Shown here in pieces: positions 29,201 through 34,879 of a stretch of 64,000 bases of DNA. A program made the position numbers and the translations under genes. The stretch comes from Lentisphaeria bacterium UBA4640 (GTDB lineage: Bacteria > Verrucomicrobiota > Lentisphaeria > Victivallales > UBA1829): assembly GCA_002405835.1 (NCBI GenBank), contig DHMO01000063.1:1-64000 (forward strand), given 5' to 3'. The first letter of the stretch is position 1, and the number at the start of each line of letters is the position of its first letter. A model generated the notes under the pieces. That model was not told the origin of the DNA, did not search any database, and saw only the letters and a program-made list of their open reading frames with translations.

Positions 29201-31854
29201 TCGGCATCGGCGCCAAGATCCACAACGCCGGATGGCAGGATGTGGAAGAGGCCGGTTCCGAAATGAACCTCTCGAACAACGCGCTGCTTGACCTTACGTT
29301 CAACGGCGGCAATGAATACCCGGGCAAGTACGGCGCGGCATTCGCGATCGGCACGGGCGCAAGCCTGAACGTCGAATCCGGATCCACGGTCAACGCCGAC
29401 TCCGCGCTCCTCAACAAGGGCACGGTCAACCTCGACGAGACCTCCAAGATCACGGTCGGCAACCTCCTCAACGAAGCCACCGGCAAGATCAGCGTCAAAG
29501 CCGGAAACGATATTTCCTTCAAGGCGGGCGCACTGACCAACAACGGCGAATTCATCGTCGATGCCGGAACCTACCTGGGCGGAACCGTCAAAGTGATTGA
29601 CCTCGACAGCATCACCGGAGCGGAAATCATCGTCAACAACATCGACAGCGACTTTGTTTATCGCGGCGATGACGGCGATATCCTGCTCTCTAATGCATCG
29701 AAGGATATCCTCAAGGGCAACTCCAGCTGGACCGCAGAGTTCGGCGAAGCCGTTGCAGGTGCCGGAAACGGCTTCTACATGGGCGTCAATGCATTCAACA
29801 ATGCAGACAAGCTCTCCGCTGAATTCAAGCGCGACGAGTCCGTGAAGAAAATTCAGCTCACGGAACGTCTCACCGGCAAGCTCTCCCTGGAACGCGGAGT
29901 GACAATCTCCACCGACCGTTTCTTCGGCGAAGAAGCCTTCCTCGGCGGAACCGATGCGGAATACACGCTGAACGTCAGCTACAACCAGACTTGGGAACGC
30001 TTTGAGATCGGCGGTCAGAACGTCACCGTCACACTGAACAACACCAACTCCGCCTCCCTCCAGGCTCACACCCTGAACATCGGAAGCGGTGCGGAAGTCA
30101 TTGTGGCCGACGGCGCAACGCTCTATGCCAGCGAGGTCAACACCTCCGGTGCAACCACCGGCGGCACGCTGAACAACTGGGGAACCATCACGCTCGAAAC
30201 CGGTTCCACGCTTCAGGTCGGACGCGACAGCGTTGCCGGCTGGTTCAACAACTACGGTTTGATTAACGTCGACGACGCAACGATCACCGTTGTCGCAGCC
30301 AACTTCAAGAACGAAGGAACGATCACGGTCAGCGCCGGATCCACGGTTGAAACAAGCGAGTTCTTCATCAACCGGGGAACGTTCAACCTGAACTGGAACG
30401 CCACCCTGAAGATGGGCAACTTCGACGCAACCTCCAGCTCGATCACGATCGACATGACCGGATTCGACAACAAGGAACGCGCGCTCGTTGTGGTCGCCAA
30501 CCAGACGCTCGACGAAGCAACCGTCATCAGCATCGTCGGCCAGGACTTCTACAACAAGTACAAAGGCTACCTCAGATACGACGGCAACACGCTGTACCTG
30601 ACGGAAAACCTCTCCGCGGAAGTCTACGTCAGCAGCGACTGGGCCGGCAAGGGTCAGGGCGAAACCGTTGACTACAACGGCAACACCTACACCATCGGCA
30701 CCAACGCGTTCGGCACCGTCAGCGATGCACAGTCGGTTAACCCGCTCCTCATCCACATCGTGGGCGGAACGATAACGGGAACAACCGTTCTTGATGGTCA
30801 GAAGACCATTTTGGAAGGTGATGCGACCTACACAGCCGTCGTCCTTGCCGGAGCTAGAGTCGCTGCCGGAGTTGACAACCGCGTCACAATTGACGGCGAC
30901 ACCAATGTCACTGTCAACAGCGGAACGTTCAAGTCGCACCTCATCGGTGCTGACGGTCAGATCAGCGGATCCATCCGCCGCAACGGCAACGTCACACTGA
31001 CAATCAACGGAGGCGACTTCGAAAAACAGGTTGCCGGCGGCATGTACTTCTACGCTCAGAACCCCTTCGACGAAGCAGTTCTGAACGGCGATGTCAACAT
31101 GACAATCAACGGCGGAACGTTCGTGAAACGTGTCTACGGCGGCTGCTTCACACAGCTGGAGAACGAGTACACTGCTCAGACCAAGATTGTCGGCGACATC
31201 AATCTGACGATTGACGCCTCCGTCAACACGATCACCTTCAACGACATGGTCACCGCAGGCTCCCGCGGAACGGGACGCATCTACGGCAACATCAACGTCA
31301 AGGTCACCGGCGCAAGCAGCAACCTGAACTTCACCACCAAGCTCATCGGCGACAGCAATGCGGCCGGATACTACAATACGGCAAATGGTTACACGGAACA
31401 GACTTACGTCTCCGGCGACCGCATCGTCGAATTTGCAAACTTCCAGGGCGACTTCAACGCCGAGCTGATCATGTTCAAGACCCTCAACTTCTCCGAGGGA
31501 ACAAACATGACCTTCACGAGCGTCAGACTCGATGTCTCGAACGTCAGCGAATGGAACTTCGGTTTCGGAACGGAACTGAACATCAACGCCGGACTCAACA
31601 GCTTCGAGGGCGACGAACTCGCCTTCGGACTCGACGGCTGGGACAACAGCTCCGACTGGACCGCCATCAACGGCGCGAAAGACTCGATGATCGCCGGCTG
31701 GGATAAAGCGGGCTCCGTCTCGTTCATCCTGAACGGTTCGGAATACGCCGCATCCTGGGATGCCGCAGCAGGCGCATGGTGCAACTCCGAACTGGGCGTC
31801 AAGCTCGGTCTCGGCGACGACCAGAAGTCTCTGCTCATCAGCAAACTGGCGTAA
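20218..31854 (+). CDS. Giant (3878-residue) repeat protein, GLUG-like N-terminus, seven large modules
   Basis: Begins MSTRTISTLEELKAFRDEV with no Sec signal. AAAGGG 7 nt upstream sets the start. Residues about 40-230 resemble GLUG repeats (WTPIGTQSHQFQGTFNGNGH, VGGIVGFMGE) typical of bacterial adhesins. From about residue 349 a header motif recurs, xxxWAGxxxGxxVxxxxxxxGxNAF, near residues 349, 763, 1442, 1798, 2514, 3163 and 3467. Each is followed by a long parallel-beta-helix-like stretch of short Asn/Gly/Thr-rich strands (GTITIDAS, NNGTITID). Two or three INGGxF units near 3560-3640 precede a C-terminal domain ending LLISKLA. No autotransporter barrel, LPXTG or Big-type anchor is seen. It is probably a secreted or surface filament exported by a C-terminal-signal route such as type I secretion; no transporter gene is in the window. 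Confidence 0.82.
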   Translation: MSTRTISTLEELKAFRDEVNAGNTFKGETIELANDIDLGGEEWTPIGTQSHQFQGTFNGNGHTISNLKINTPYRSDVGFFGFTTNGEIKNLTFNNAEVTGYCDVGVVAGTPYTSKYTNIKLTGDIKVSGYAYVGGMFGKNAYADLTDLVIDANAGSYVKADSGIYRSYVGGIVGFMGEGNQTVMNVISNINVIGSTCDIGGITGIAHYGNKFINVICTAELIQLVNANDEGDHLEIGGIAGVWHNEPGRTVLLLNCSAENTTLQSTLNGKDCSEEVKDNDITGRSYSEETSTSGSLIIGNVRTTETGSEFVFTVSGPKAADDLKAIFGDSLQDNGDGTYTSTTFDMSAIYVNEAWAGKKNGDMVEYGIIGVNAFAKANDAINAAGANATIKIQDARDYNTPITRASYTENLTIEKQEKGYSQLYMTVSGTTYTYGEEDENGNAVRHDATVEYKNQDIFFGGHSHFESLAGMTVKFTNSEITHEGGTPFFKVYGDSNVIFDGANYANDNGNLWFYVSGQLDLQNSSNLETDGGSGFRILAAGGKVNVDKSSLLRVTGSNISIGSYYVYSDKTAKAVVGGKKQGHDADGNNDYSATLNITNGAGLVNENGIVRVGASYILDNATTDELEGLTITDNPDKPTNYAELAKAYLNITGGSAAELDKLYVDGNGVVTIRNSELTANSITLANGSSFTLDAAATVTVGALAAANGTITIDASNYTSGLYKLIDVTGYGKVDYSRILTAFAENLSVVDNDLWIGAVDRSTILVNSDFAGKYNIGDEIVGHEGFFYGFNAFATAKEASAYWNGTIELVPGSAADESLASSNIELKNQNLDLTLTGKAPEHQFPFFKLDNSDSNFKSSLAVKDAEFKWSKLDIRRNATAAITDSSIDFKFPSDNHLNPTIGVYYNGKVDIARSNISNGQMSITGELNLDDNSTWLNYASSQIAENGIVTVSNGSKLILSKTAIGKAYEGRVNPNRDEKLAELVVDNAELATRDDAYYYEVTSFTLGDGGEYAGKITLRNGATATLGYRDSMTINSNGTIDIDNSTLIIPEQRTILSGSIESLAELVNNGTINVTGNSKVNIWKMSGNAVNLKDATLTDSKLGNVKVYGTNSVTDTELGNVNIGFGMDDSTENAKLSVIGNSKLGYTYVGQDDVSDRVYSLDFTTAEGQQVTVDQMYIRQNGEVTVSKDSNVKTNYIDLGGTLTLNEGAVLENTHVNMFIRGRAEKNANGKAQLLIKDGARFNHSETGPNSLLVVGGVNGDGPATGSGFIHMTGEGSYFEAENVQLKDKTDDTIGKIAFELWDGATAVIRDTITVGKGTELLISGSNRGDCSVTAKNVIHNGSMTIGGHSELIAENLTVSAGSEIWGMSGSMITVTNSLVVENYGDLYFTIGSVAGDADVVTLIKGYEGIDYTNVDVRSSEGYVKVVGSDNNLYAMRGDSSTLYANAAWDGHEMGTAVDGIAGSLYGFNAFASAENMFDNIRDTTTTLKLFGEQELITDAATGAANNRNFNIRAKQDLTLTADDAATLTLTVKDSDWVHGGSTHDVGELAFLSDSDDAVQTITIGKNVTIDTNAKIWFGRTAVTKEVHATNIVINGSIIQKPHKDATSEHPNASLYGIQQIQVEKGSTVTLNGSMLFGWSLLVKGGIFNVTENASLTWDVDAFAQTNGNVEVESRDTTGGQFNVSGSKNVKLRSLTIKDSASSASFTNGAEAVFIDYITLAEGSSITIDAASTITTGTLTNNGTITIDATGVTSGSHKVIDTDAIAGTGSITAKDGTLSDDMNLVIADNDIYLTDQNQDVIYVGGVNAAGEKSANTNAPSEALQGWNKFDTMKDAFEAGALGYNTIDFGNAGRVVSSETFLGTEGTDEEKAQKTAQNTVELGEGEYTITNGAGAYLPRLTMNARDVVINIKNAHVTLAKYRSGKDSNGELGGAVLSITDSRVDGGNEVDGLMWVTSYADSIIEITNSMVGLLDSYTGEAENVALGNTGSYLDWGSYGNLALKVSGTAEIKDSTIFAGYYFSTIGDADGATIDVTNSVVYASAVETDGTDGMASLRLNNSALRQSGWGNGTENYNFLVKKGATVSLTNGSNLWWAKSAQVITPYFSDRTLRDSVVIDAEGTLELFGGSTAEVGNITNNGELTIYESTLKALTITNNGYFAINNNSAISAEFSAAGTGFISIQDAVFGADTVINASASYTNQGIGSEIVMFGHNRLNGANISTGWSKDLRIGFGTNFPYADISITEGAKLTVGGNTYIGSATEDQGATYTVFVTGAGSEFNGSGASGDLYLRADGKLTIQNEASASFTYFNGKGVLNVSNATFESMNFNIADSGKLNFSKGAKATLGSTTTASYASGDISVGGDETELNLIGDIEYGRTNTAADFTVKNNASVTVNGNIKIGYFTETSSVYSFYKGSLSLTDNAKFTTTGTISVFENSAIAMDYTSRLTFGGLTAQKGSITIDVSGYTDGIYMVMENTGSNAVDYATVISNWSEIENIGYTIIDNALYIGEADSENYLVNADYSKYKFGDAIEGKTGYFYGFNAFSSLDEAGRAVKEATRTITVEADLTEDVNTPLFDLKGDLILTAEAPVTVTWNVIGNAADAPDTDGKVYLVSKDGLNHTFTIGENVTLNVPQSSWGGAFYVGYQSIWATKLNIDGKVNTYLFYIGSKSEVTISETGSLTTTSENLIMRWDSKLTVNGNGTLDENNPQVKLSYASIQGGDLVLNNTVMNAGSWLQMWNRNKVDGKQAPTLTMDNSILIAGGLTASDAEEAVISLSNNSTVKINGNAANAGTMSVKDSVLYVDGTLTNSGTLNVYGESTISTVDVANTGMIILNDGTTLIDSIIMDSTENTVAYGNVTVRNGHFGTLVFSGNSGASVNGTLEGTVYVDNLMVDRRYNDAVSDDITGTLTVKADANIGVSKHMYNKVGSTTVIEANAIVTVTGELQNKGTINVEGVLYLFSENGLGESVAGRDKNKGVMNVNGGNVYYADSSSSNGWFGIGAKIHNAGWQDVEEAGSEMNLSNNALLDLTFNGGNEYPGKYGAAFAIGTGASLNVESGSTVNADSALLNKGTVNLDETSKITVGNLLNEATGKISVKAGNDISFKAGALTNNGEFIVDAGTYLGGTVKVIDLDSITGAEIIVNNIDSDFVYRGDDGDILLSNASKDILKGNSSWTAEFGEAVAGAGNGFYMGVNAFNNADKLSAEFKRDESVKKIQLTERLTGKLSLERGVTISTDRFFGEEAFLGGTDAEYTLNVSYNQTWERFEIGGQNVTVTLNNTNSASLQAHTLNIGSGAEVIVADGATLYASEVNTSGATTGGTLNNWGTITLETGSTLQVGRDSVAGWFNNYGLINVDDATITVVAANFKNEGTITVSAGSTVETSEFFINRGTFNLNWNATLKMGNFDATSSSITIDMTGFDNKERALVVVANQTLDEATVISIVGQDFYNKYKGYLRYDGNTLYLTENLSAEVYVSSDWAGKGQGETVDYNGNTYTIGTNAFGTVSDAQSVNPLLIHIVGGTITGTTVLDGQKTILEGDATYTAVVLAGARVAAGVDNRVTIDGDTNVTVNSGTFKSHLIGADGQISGSIRRNGNVTLTINGGDFEKQVAGGMYFYAQNPFDEAVLNGDVNMTINGGTFVKRVYGGCFTQLENEYTAQTKIVGDINLTIDASVNTITFNDMVTAGSRGTGRIYGNINVKVTGASSNLNFTTKLIGDSNAAGYYNTANGYTEQTYVSGDRIVEFANFQGDFNAELIMFKTLNFSEGTNMTFTSVRLDVSNVSEWNFGFGTELNINAGLNSFEGDELAFGLDGWDNSSDWTAINGAKDSMIAGWDKAGSVSFILNGSEYAASWDAAAGAWCNSELGVKLGLGDDQKSLLISKLA

Positions 31855-31860
31855 CAACCA

Positions 31861-31888
31861 CGCCGCCCGGTTTCAACGCCGGGCGGCG
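31861..31888 (+). promoter_or_regulatory. Strong intercistronic hairpin without U-tract
   Basis: Perfect 10-bp GC stem CGCCGCCCGG (31861-31870) with CCGGGCGGCG (31879-31888), 8-nt loop, starting 6 nt after the giant gene's stop. No T-run follows, so it is more likely an mRNA-stabilising or partial-termination element that sets the ratio of giant protein to downstream peptide and enzymes. Confidence 0.75.
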
Positions 31889-31911
31889 CATAACTCCGAA
31901 AGGATACCAAT

Positions 31912-32013
31912 ATGGAAGAAAAGAAGTACGAAGCTCCCGCCGCAGAGGAACTCGACACGTCCGTCTACGTCGGCGGCGGCAACGTAGACTCAGGAACCGG
32001 TGATGCATTCTAA
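31912..32013 (+). CDS. 33-residue peptide, candidate RiPP precursor
   Basis: ATG 31912 follows AAGGA by 8 nt, a good ribosome site, and the frame ends with TAA at 32011. The first half is charged and leader-like (MEEKKYEAPAAEEL) and contains Tyr6-x-x-Pro9 followed by Leu14. This matches the YxxP element that PqqD-type recognition domains bind in lasso-peptide leaders. The second half is small and Gly/Ser/Asp rich (VGGGNVDSGTGDAF) and has Thr, Ser and Tyr that could be modified. It is followed 12 nt later by a kinase-like gene and then pqqD. It lies too close to its neighbours to be noise and carries its own ribosome site. That it is a modified peptide is inferred from the leader pattern and neighbourhood. 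Confidence 0.65.
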   Translation: MEEKKYEAPAAEELDTSVYVGGGNVDSGTGDAF

Positions 32014-32025
32014 GTTGCCATTTTT

Positions 32026-32880
32026 ATGCAGAACTTGACTTTGCAGACACAGGAAAACCGGATTATCCTCCGGGATTCCACCGAAACTCATCCGTTCCAG
32101 CTGGAGCGGATGAGCTCTTTTACCGGAATTTCTCTTTCCGGACCGGAGAGCGCATCTCCAAATCTCATCTTTTCCAACAGCGTTCCCGAAGATGCAACGC
32201 TTCTCAAACGCTGGGAAAACGGGGAGCTCGCGTTCAACAGAGATTCTCTCGTTTTTTATGTAACCGTTTATAAAAAAGAATTATTGACAACCAGCCACCG
32301 CAGTCTCGCCGCATCCTGGAGCATGGGACTCTCCGCCGCCTTCGCATCCGCCATACTGCGCGGCGCGAATATCATCCCCGTCCACGGCGTTCTGCTCGAC
32401 ACACCGAAAGGCGGACTTCTCTTCTGCGGACAGGGCGGAGTCGGCAAATCCACCACCGCGCGACGCTGGCGCGAAGCCGGAGGCAATGCCCCCGCCGACG
32501 ACATGGTTCTGCTCGAATACGGCGATCATGAAATCGCCGCATATCCGCTCCCGACCTGGAGCCGATGCAGGGAATCCATCAAGGGCGAATATTTTCCGTT
32601 CTCAAAACGCATCGTTCTCAACCGCATTTTCGCAATCGGACGCGACCCTGTCAGGGAAAACATCCGTCCGATTCCTGAATGGCAGTATTTTATGAATATA
32701 TTCAGTGCCTGCACTCTGTTCACCTCCTACATGACGAATCTGCTTCCGGAACCGGAACAGAAACGGATGCTGGAGACCGTCCGCAGTGTCGCCTCCCGGC
32801 TTTCCGGACACTTTCCGCCGGCCGGGATGTTTGCGCATCTCGATGCGGATCTCACTCAAACCCTGAAGGATTATCTATGA
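32026..32880 (+). CDS. HPr kinase/ScmC-like P-loop protein
   Basis: 284 residues. After a beta-rich N-terminal 110 residues comes the HPr-kinase core: NIIPVHGVLLDTPKGGLLF with His120, the P-loop GQGGVGKST (Lys141) and a DD pair at 158-159 (APADDMVLL), the order seen in HprK C-terminal domains. Related proteins are ScmC of the SynChlorMet peptide-modification cassettes and the kinases that phosphorylate the C-terminal Ser of some lasso peptides. It may phosphorylate the 33-residue peptide, using its Ser or Thr. It begins 12 nt after the peptide stop, with no clear ribosome site, so it is probably coupled. Its last 4 nt overlap pqqD. Real HprK for carbon control is unlikely: the N-terminal HprK domain and the partner ptsH gene are absent here. 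Confidence 0.82.
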   Translation: MQNLTLQTQENRIILRDSTETHPFQLERMSSFTGISLSGPESASPNLIFSNSVPEDATLLKRWENGELAFNRDSLVFYVTVYKKELLTTSHRSLAASWSMGLSAAFASAILRGANIIPVHGVLLDTPKGGLLFCGQGGVGKSTTARRWREAGGNAPADDMVLLEYGDHEIAAYPLPTWSRCRESIKGEYFPFSKRIVLNRIFAIGRDPVRENIRPIPEWQYFMNIFSACTLFTSYMTNLLPEPEQKRMLETVRSVASRLSGHFPPAGMFAHLDADLTQTLKDYL

Positions 32881-33134
32881 AACTCAATCCCTTTGCCATG
32901 ATGCGCGAAGAATTCGACGGAACCGGAATCGTGTTCGATCCCGACCGCAACAAGGCGATTTCCCTCAACAGAACCGGAGTCATCGTCTGGAACGTCCTCG
33001 AAAAAGGCGGAACCGAAGCCGACGCCGTCCGCGCCCTCCTCGCCGAATTCCCGGACGTTTCCGAAAAACAGGCGCAGCAGGATGTCGCGAAGTTTCTCGA
33101 TGTCCTGCGTGAAAAGGCATTGCTGACCGATTGA
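32877..33134 (+). CDS. PqqD family peptide-recognition protein
   Basis: 85 residues from ATG 32877, which overlaps the upstream stop (ATGA). The PqqD fold is clear: MMREEFDGTGIVFDPDRNKA, then ISLNRTGVIVWNVLEKG, then a helical half ending KFLDVLREKALL. PqqD proteins and their RiPP-recognition-element relatives bind the leader of a peptide substrate and present it to modifying enzymes. No PqqE-type radical SAM enzyme, lasso cyclase or transglutaminase-like B2 gene is present. The neighbours are a kinase and a nucleotidyltransferase, and the nearest candidate substrate is the YxxP peptide at 31912. It is not evidence for PQQ synthesis, since no pqq genes are seen. Confidence 0.88.
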   Translation: MKLNPFAMMREEFDGTGIVFDPDRNKAISLNRTGVIVWNVLEKGGTEADAVRALLAEFPDVSEKQAQQDVAKFLDVLREKALLTD

Positions 33135-33137
33135 CCG

Positions 33138-33671
33138 ATGATTTTCTACAAGGGCGACAGTATGCGTGGCGTCTTCACCCCGGGCGACACGCTTCAGCTT
33201 GAAGCGGTTCCGTTCGCGGAACTCCGCCCGGGCGATATCGTCGCGGTCGAAGCGGAACGCCCGTACGTTCACCGCATCATCCGCATCGACGGAACACACA
33301 TCACCACGCAAGGCGACAACAATGCCGCTCCGGACCCCCAGACACTCACGCCGGAAAGCAAATTCCGGCGCGTAGCCGGTGCAAATATGTTCAACGGCAC
33401 CCCGCGCCGCTTTCATTCCGGAGCGCAAGGCATGAACGATTTCCGGAAACATCAGCGCAGCCGCCGCATCCGCGCCGCTCTGATGCGTCTGTTCACCCGT
33501 CTGGAACGGCTGCTCTTCTGGCGCTTTGAACTGAACCGCACAGCATTTGCGGAAACAGTCGTCTACTCCCGTTTCGGCGTCACCGCCGCGCACCGAAGCC
33601 CGGACGGCGCAATCCGTTTCCGCAACCCCTTCTTCCGTCTCATATTCCGTCTGCCGAAAGGGGAAAAATGA
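33138..33671 (+). CDS. S24/S26 signal-peptidase-like protein, Ser-His type
   Basis: 177 residues. The N-terminus has the signal peptidase box B (GDSM, nucleophile Ser8), then LRPGDIVAV, then VHRIIRI with His45 where bacterial enzymes have the catalytic Lys, then the box E-like QGDNN at 58-62. A Ser-His pair is the arrangement of archaeal, ER and SipW-type signal peptidases. There is no N-terminal membrane helix. The C-terminal half is basic and ends with a short hydrophobic stretch (FRNPFFRLIFRLPKGEK), so it may sit on the membrane face. Three nt separate it from pqqD and its stop overlaps the next start by 4 nt. It may remove the peptide leader; proteolytic activity is inferred. Confidence 0.75.
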   Translation: MIFYKGDSMRGVFTPGDTLQLEAVPFAELRPGDIVAVEAERPYVHRIIRIDGTHITTQGDNNAAPDPQTLTPESKFRRVAGANMFNGTPRRFHSGAQGMNDFRKHQRSRRIRAALMRLFTRLERLLFWRFELNRTAFAETVVYSRFGVTAAHRSPDGAIRFRNPFFRLIFRLPKGEK

Positions 33672-34834
33672 ACGAAACGCAGTTCTATACTCTGCTCGGC
33701 TCGCTCGTTTTCGGTGGAAACGATACGCTTTGGAAAACCTTTTCTTCGGAAGAGCGGGAAGAACTCTGCCGTCTGGCGCAGCAGCGCAAGCTCGGTGCAC
33801 TGTTTTACCGCAGACTTTACAAAGAGCTCCCCGAACCGTACACGCAGGAATTCGGCAGACAATACCGCACCGCTTCCGCACGCGCCATGCAGGAACAGGC
33901 GGAGCGGAAACGGCTTTTTGAGCTTCTGCTCAAAGAAAACATCCGTTTCGCACCGATCAAGGGGCTAGACCTCGCGTTCCGGATTTATCCCGATCCCGCG
34001 CTCCGTCCGCATGTCGACTGGGATATTCTGTTTCATCCGGATGATATTCAGCGGGCGCGCACCCTTCTGGAAGCGAACGGCTGGAAACCCTACGGCCAGT
34101 ACCGCGACTCCAATCCCGGAGAGCACCATTTTGAACCGCTCTACCGTCATGGGCTTGCTCTGGAACCACACTGGACGCTGCCGAATGTCTCCAATCTCAC
34201 ACCGCAGCAGCTCTGGGAAAATCTGAAGGAGACCGGATCGGGATTTTATCAGCTCCCCCCCGAATGGAATCTGCTTCTGCTCATCGCGCATGCAACCAAC
34301 AGCGATTTCCGTCATGTTCCCGCCTGGAAACTCCTTCCGGATGTGGGCTTTCTGCTTCAGAAAGAGACGGTCGGCTGGGAAAAAATCCGGGAGCTTGCCG
34401 TGCGGCATGATGTTTTCTCTCCTGATCTTTTTCTCGGTGCGTGGATGGAATTTTTTCCCGCCGGAATGCTCCCGCCCGAAGCGGATGATCCGGAAGCGGC
34501 GGCACTCATCCATGCTCTCAGCGGTGCTGCGCACGGACTCGCCGGAGACCCCTACGAGCGGCTGATGAACAAGGGAAAAATCTCTGCTGCATGGTTCAAA
34601 GAGCGTCTAAACATCTACCTTCATCCGTACCGGATGCTGCGGAAATACGGAATCCGGAAGAATTCCATCCCGCTGTTTCTCTGGTGCGCCATAAAAGATT
34701 TCTGCGGAAAGACTGCTGCATTTTTCAGGTTTCTCTTCCGGAAAGATCCGGGCAGCCGCAGTTATTACGATCTTCTCGACAACCTTCACGCGCTCGACCG
34801 CAAACGGAAAAACACCCGCCGGAAAAAGGTTTGA
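33668..34834 (+). CDS. Nucleotidyltransferase family protein (NTP_transf_5-like)
   Basis: 388 residues. The conserved core is PIKGLDLAFRIYPDPALRPHVDWDIL: Lys98-Gly99, then Arg, then Asp117-x-Asp119 as metal ligands (fewer than twenty residues, PDPALRPHVDWDIL, carry the motif). This is the pattern of the uncharacterised nucleotidyltransferase family PF14907, often found in lasso-peptide, PqqD-containing and exopolysaccharide loci. The N-terminal 90 residues are helical. The C-terminus is very basic with aromatic residues. It may add a nucleotide or phosphosugar to the peptide or to a carrier. Its start overlaps the peptidase-like gene by 4 nt, and it ends the cassette. The family assignment is good; the substrate is unknown. 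Confidence 0.8.
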   Translation: MNETQFYTLLGSLVFGGNDTLWKTFSSEEREELCRLAQQRKLGALFYRRLYKELPEPYTQEFGRQYRTASARAMQEQAERKRLFELLLKENIRFAPIKGLDLAFRIYPDPALRPHVDWDILFHPDDIQRARTLLEANGWKPYGQYRDSNPGEHHFEPLYRHGLALEPHWTLPNVSNLTPQQLWENLKETGSGFYQLPPEWNLLLLIAHATNSDFRHVPAWKLLPDVGFLLQKETVGWEKIRELAVRHDVFSPDLFLGAWMEFFPAGMLPPEADDPEAAALIHALSGAAHGLAGDPYERLMNKGKISAAWFKERLNIYLHPYRMLRKYGIRKNSIPLFLWCAIKDFCGKTAAFFRFLFRKDPGSRSYYDLLDNLHALDRKRKNTRRKKV

Positions 34835-34858
34835 TTTTTCCTTTTTCCGTGGTATATT
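34821..34858 (+). promoter_or_regulatory. Promoter for the EamA gene, overlapped by a 9-bp inverted repeat
   Basis: TTGATT (34831-34836) and TATATT (34853-34858), 16 bp apart. GGAAAAAGG (34821-34829) and CCTTTTTCC (34840-34848) form a perfect inverted repeat around the -35, overlapping the stop of the upstream gene. It could be an operator, or a weak terminator for the cassette. Confidence 0.5.
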
Positions 34859-34879
34859 CCTTCCTCCAAAGGAAACATT

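Noticed and set aside
20218..31854. Classical autotransporter adhesin
   Set aside because: No N-terminal Sec signal and no C-terminal beta-barrel; the end is LLISKLA after a soluble-looking domain.
20218..31854. CRISPR or other short tandem DNA repeats in the repeat-rich gene
   Set aside because: The repeats are at protein level, irregular in length and diverged in DNA; no constant repeat-spacer pattern is seen here or elsewhere.
26032..31857. 1941-codon open frame on the minus strand inside the giant gene (also 21868-24261 and 24325-25956)
   Set aside because: It is a mirror of the repeat-rich, GC-biased plus-strand gene; it has no ribosome site, no recognisable domain, and the plus frame shows clear modular protein sequence.
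31912..34834. Complete lasso-peptide gene cluster
   Set aside because: PqqD, kinase and YxxP fit, but no asparagine-synthetase-like cyclase or transglutaminase-like B2 protease is present within the window.
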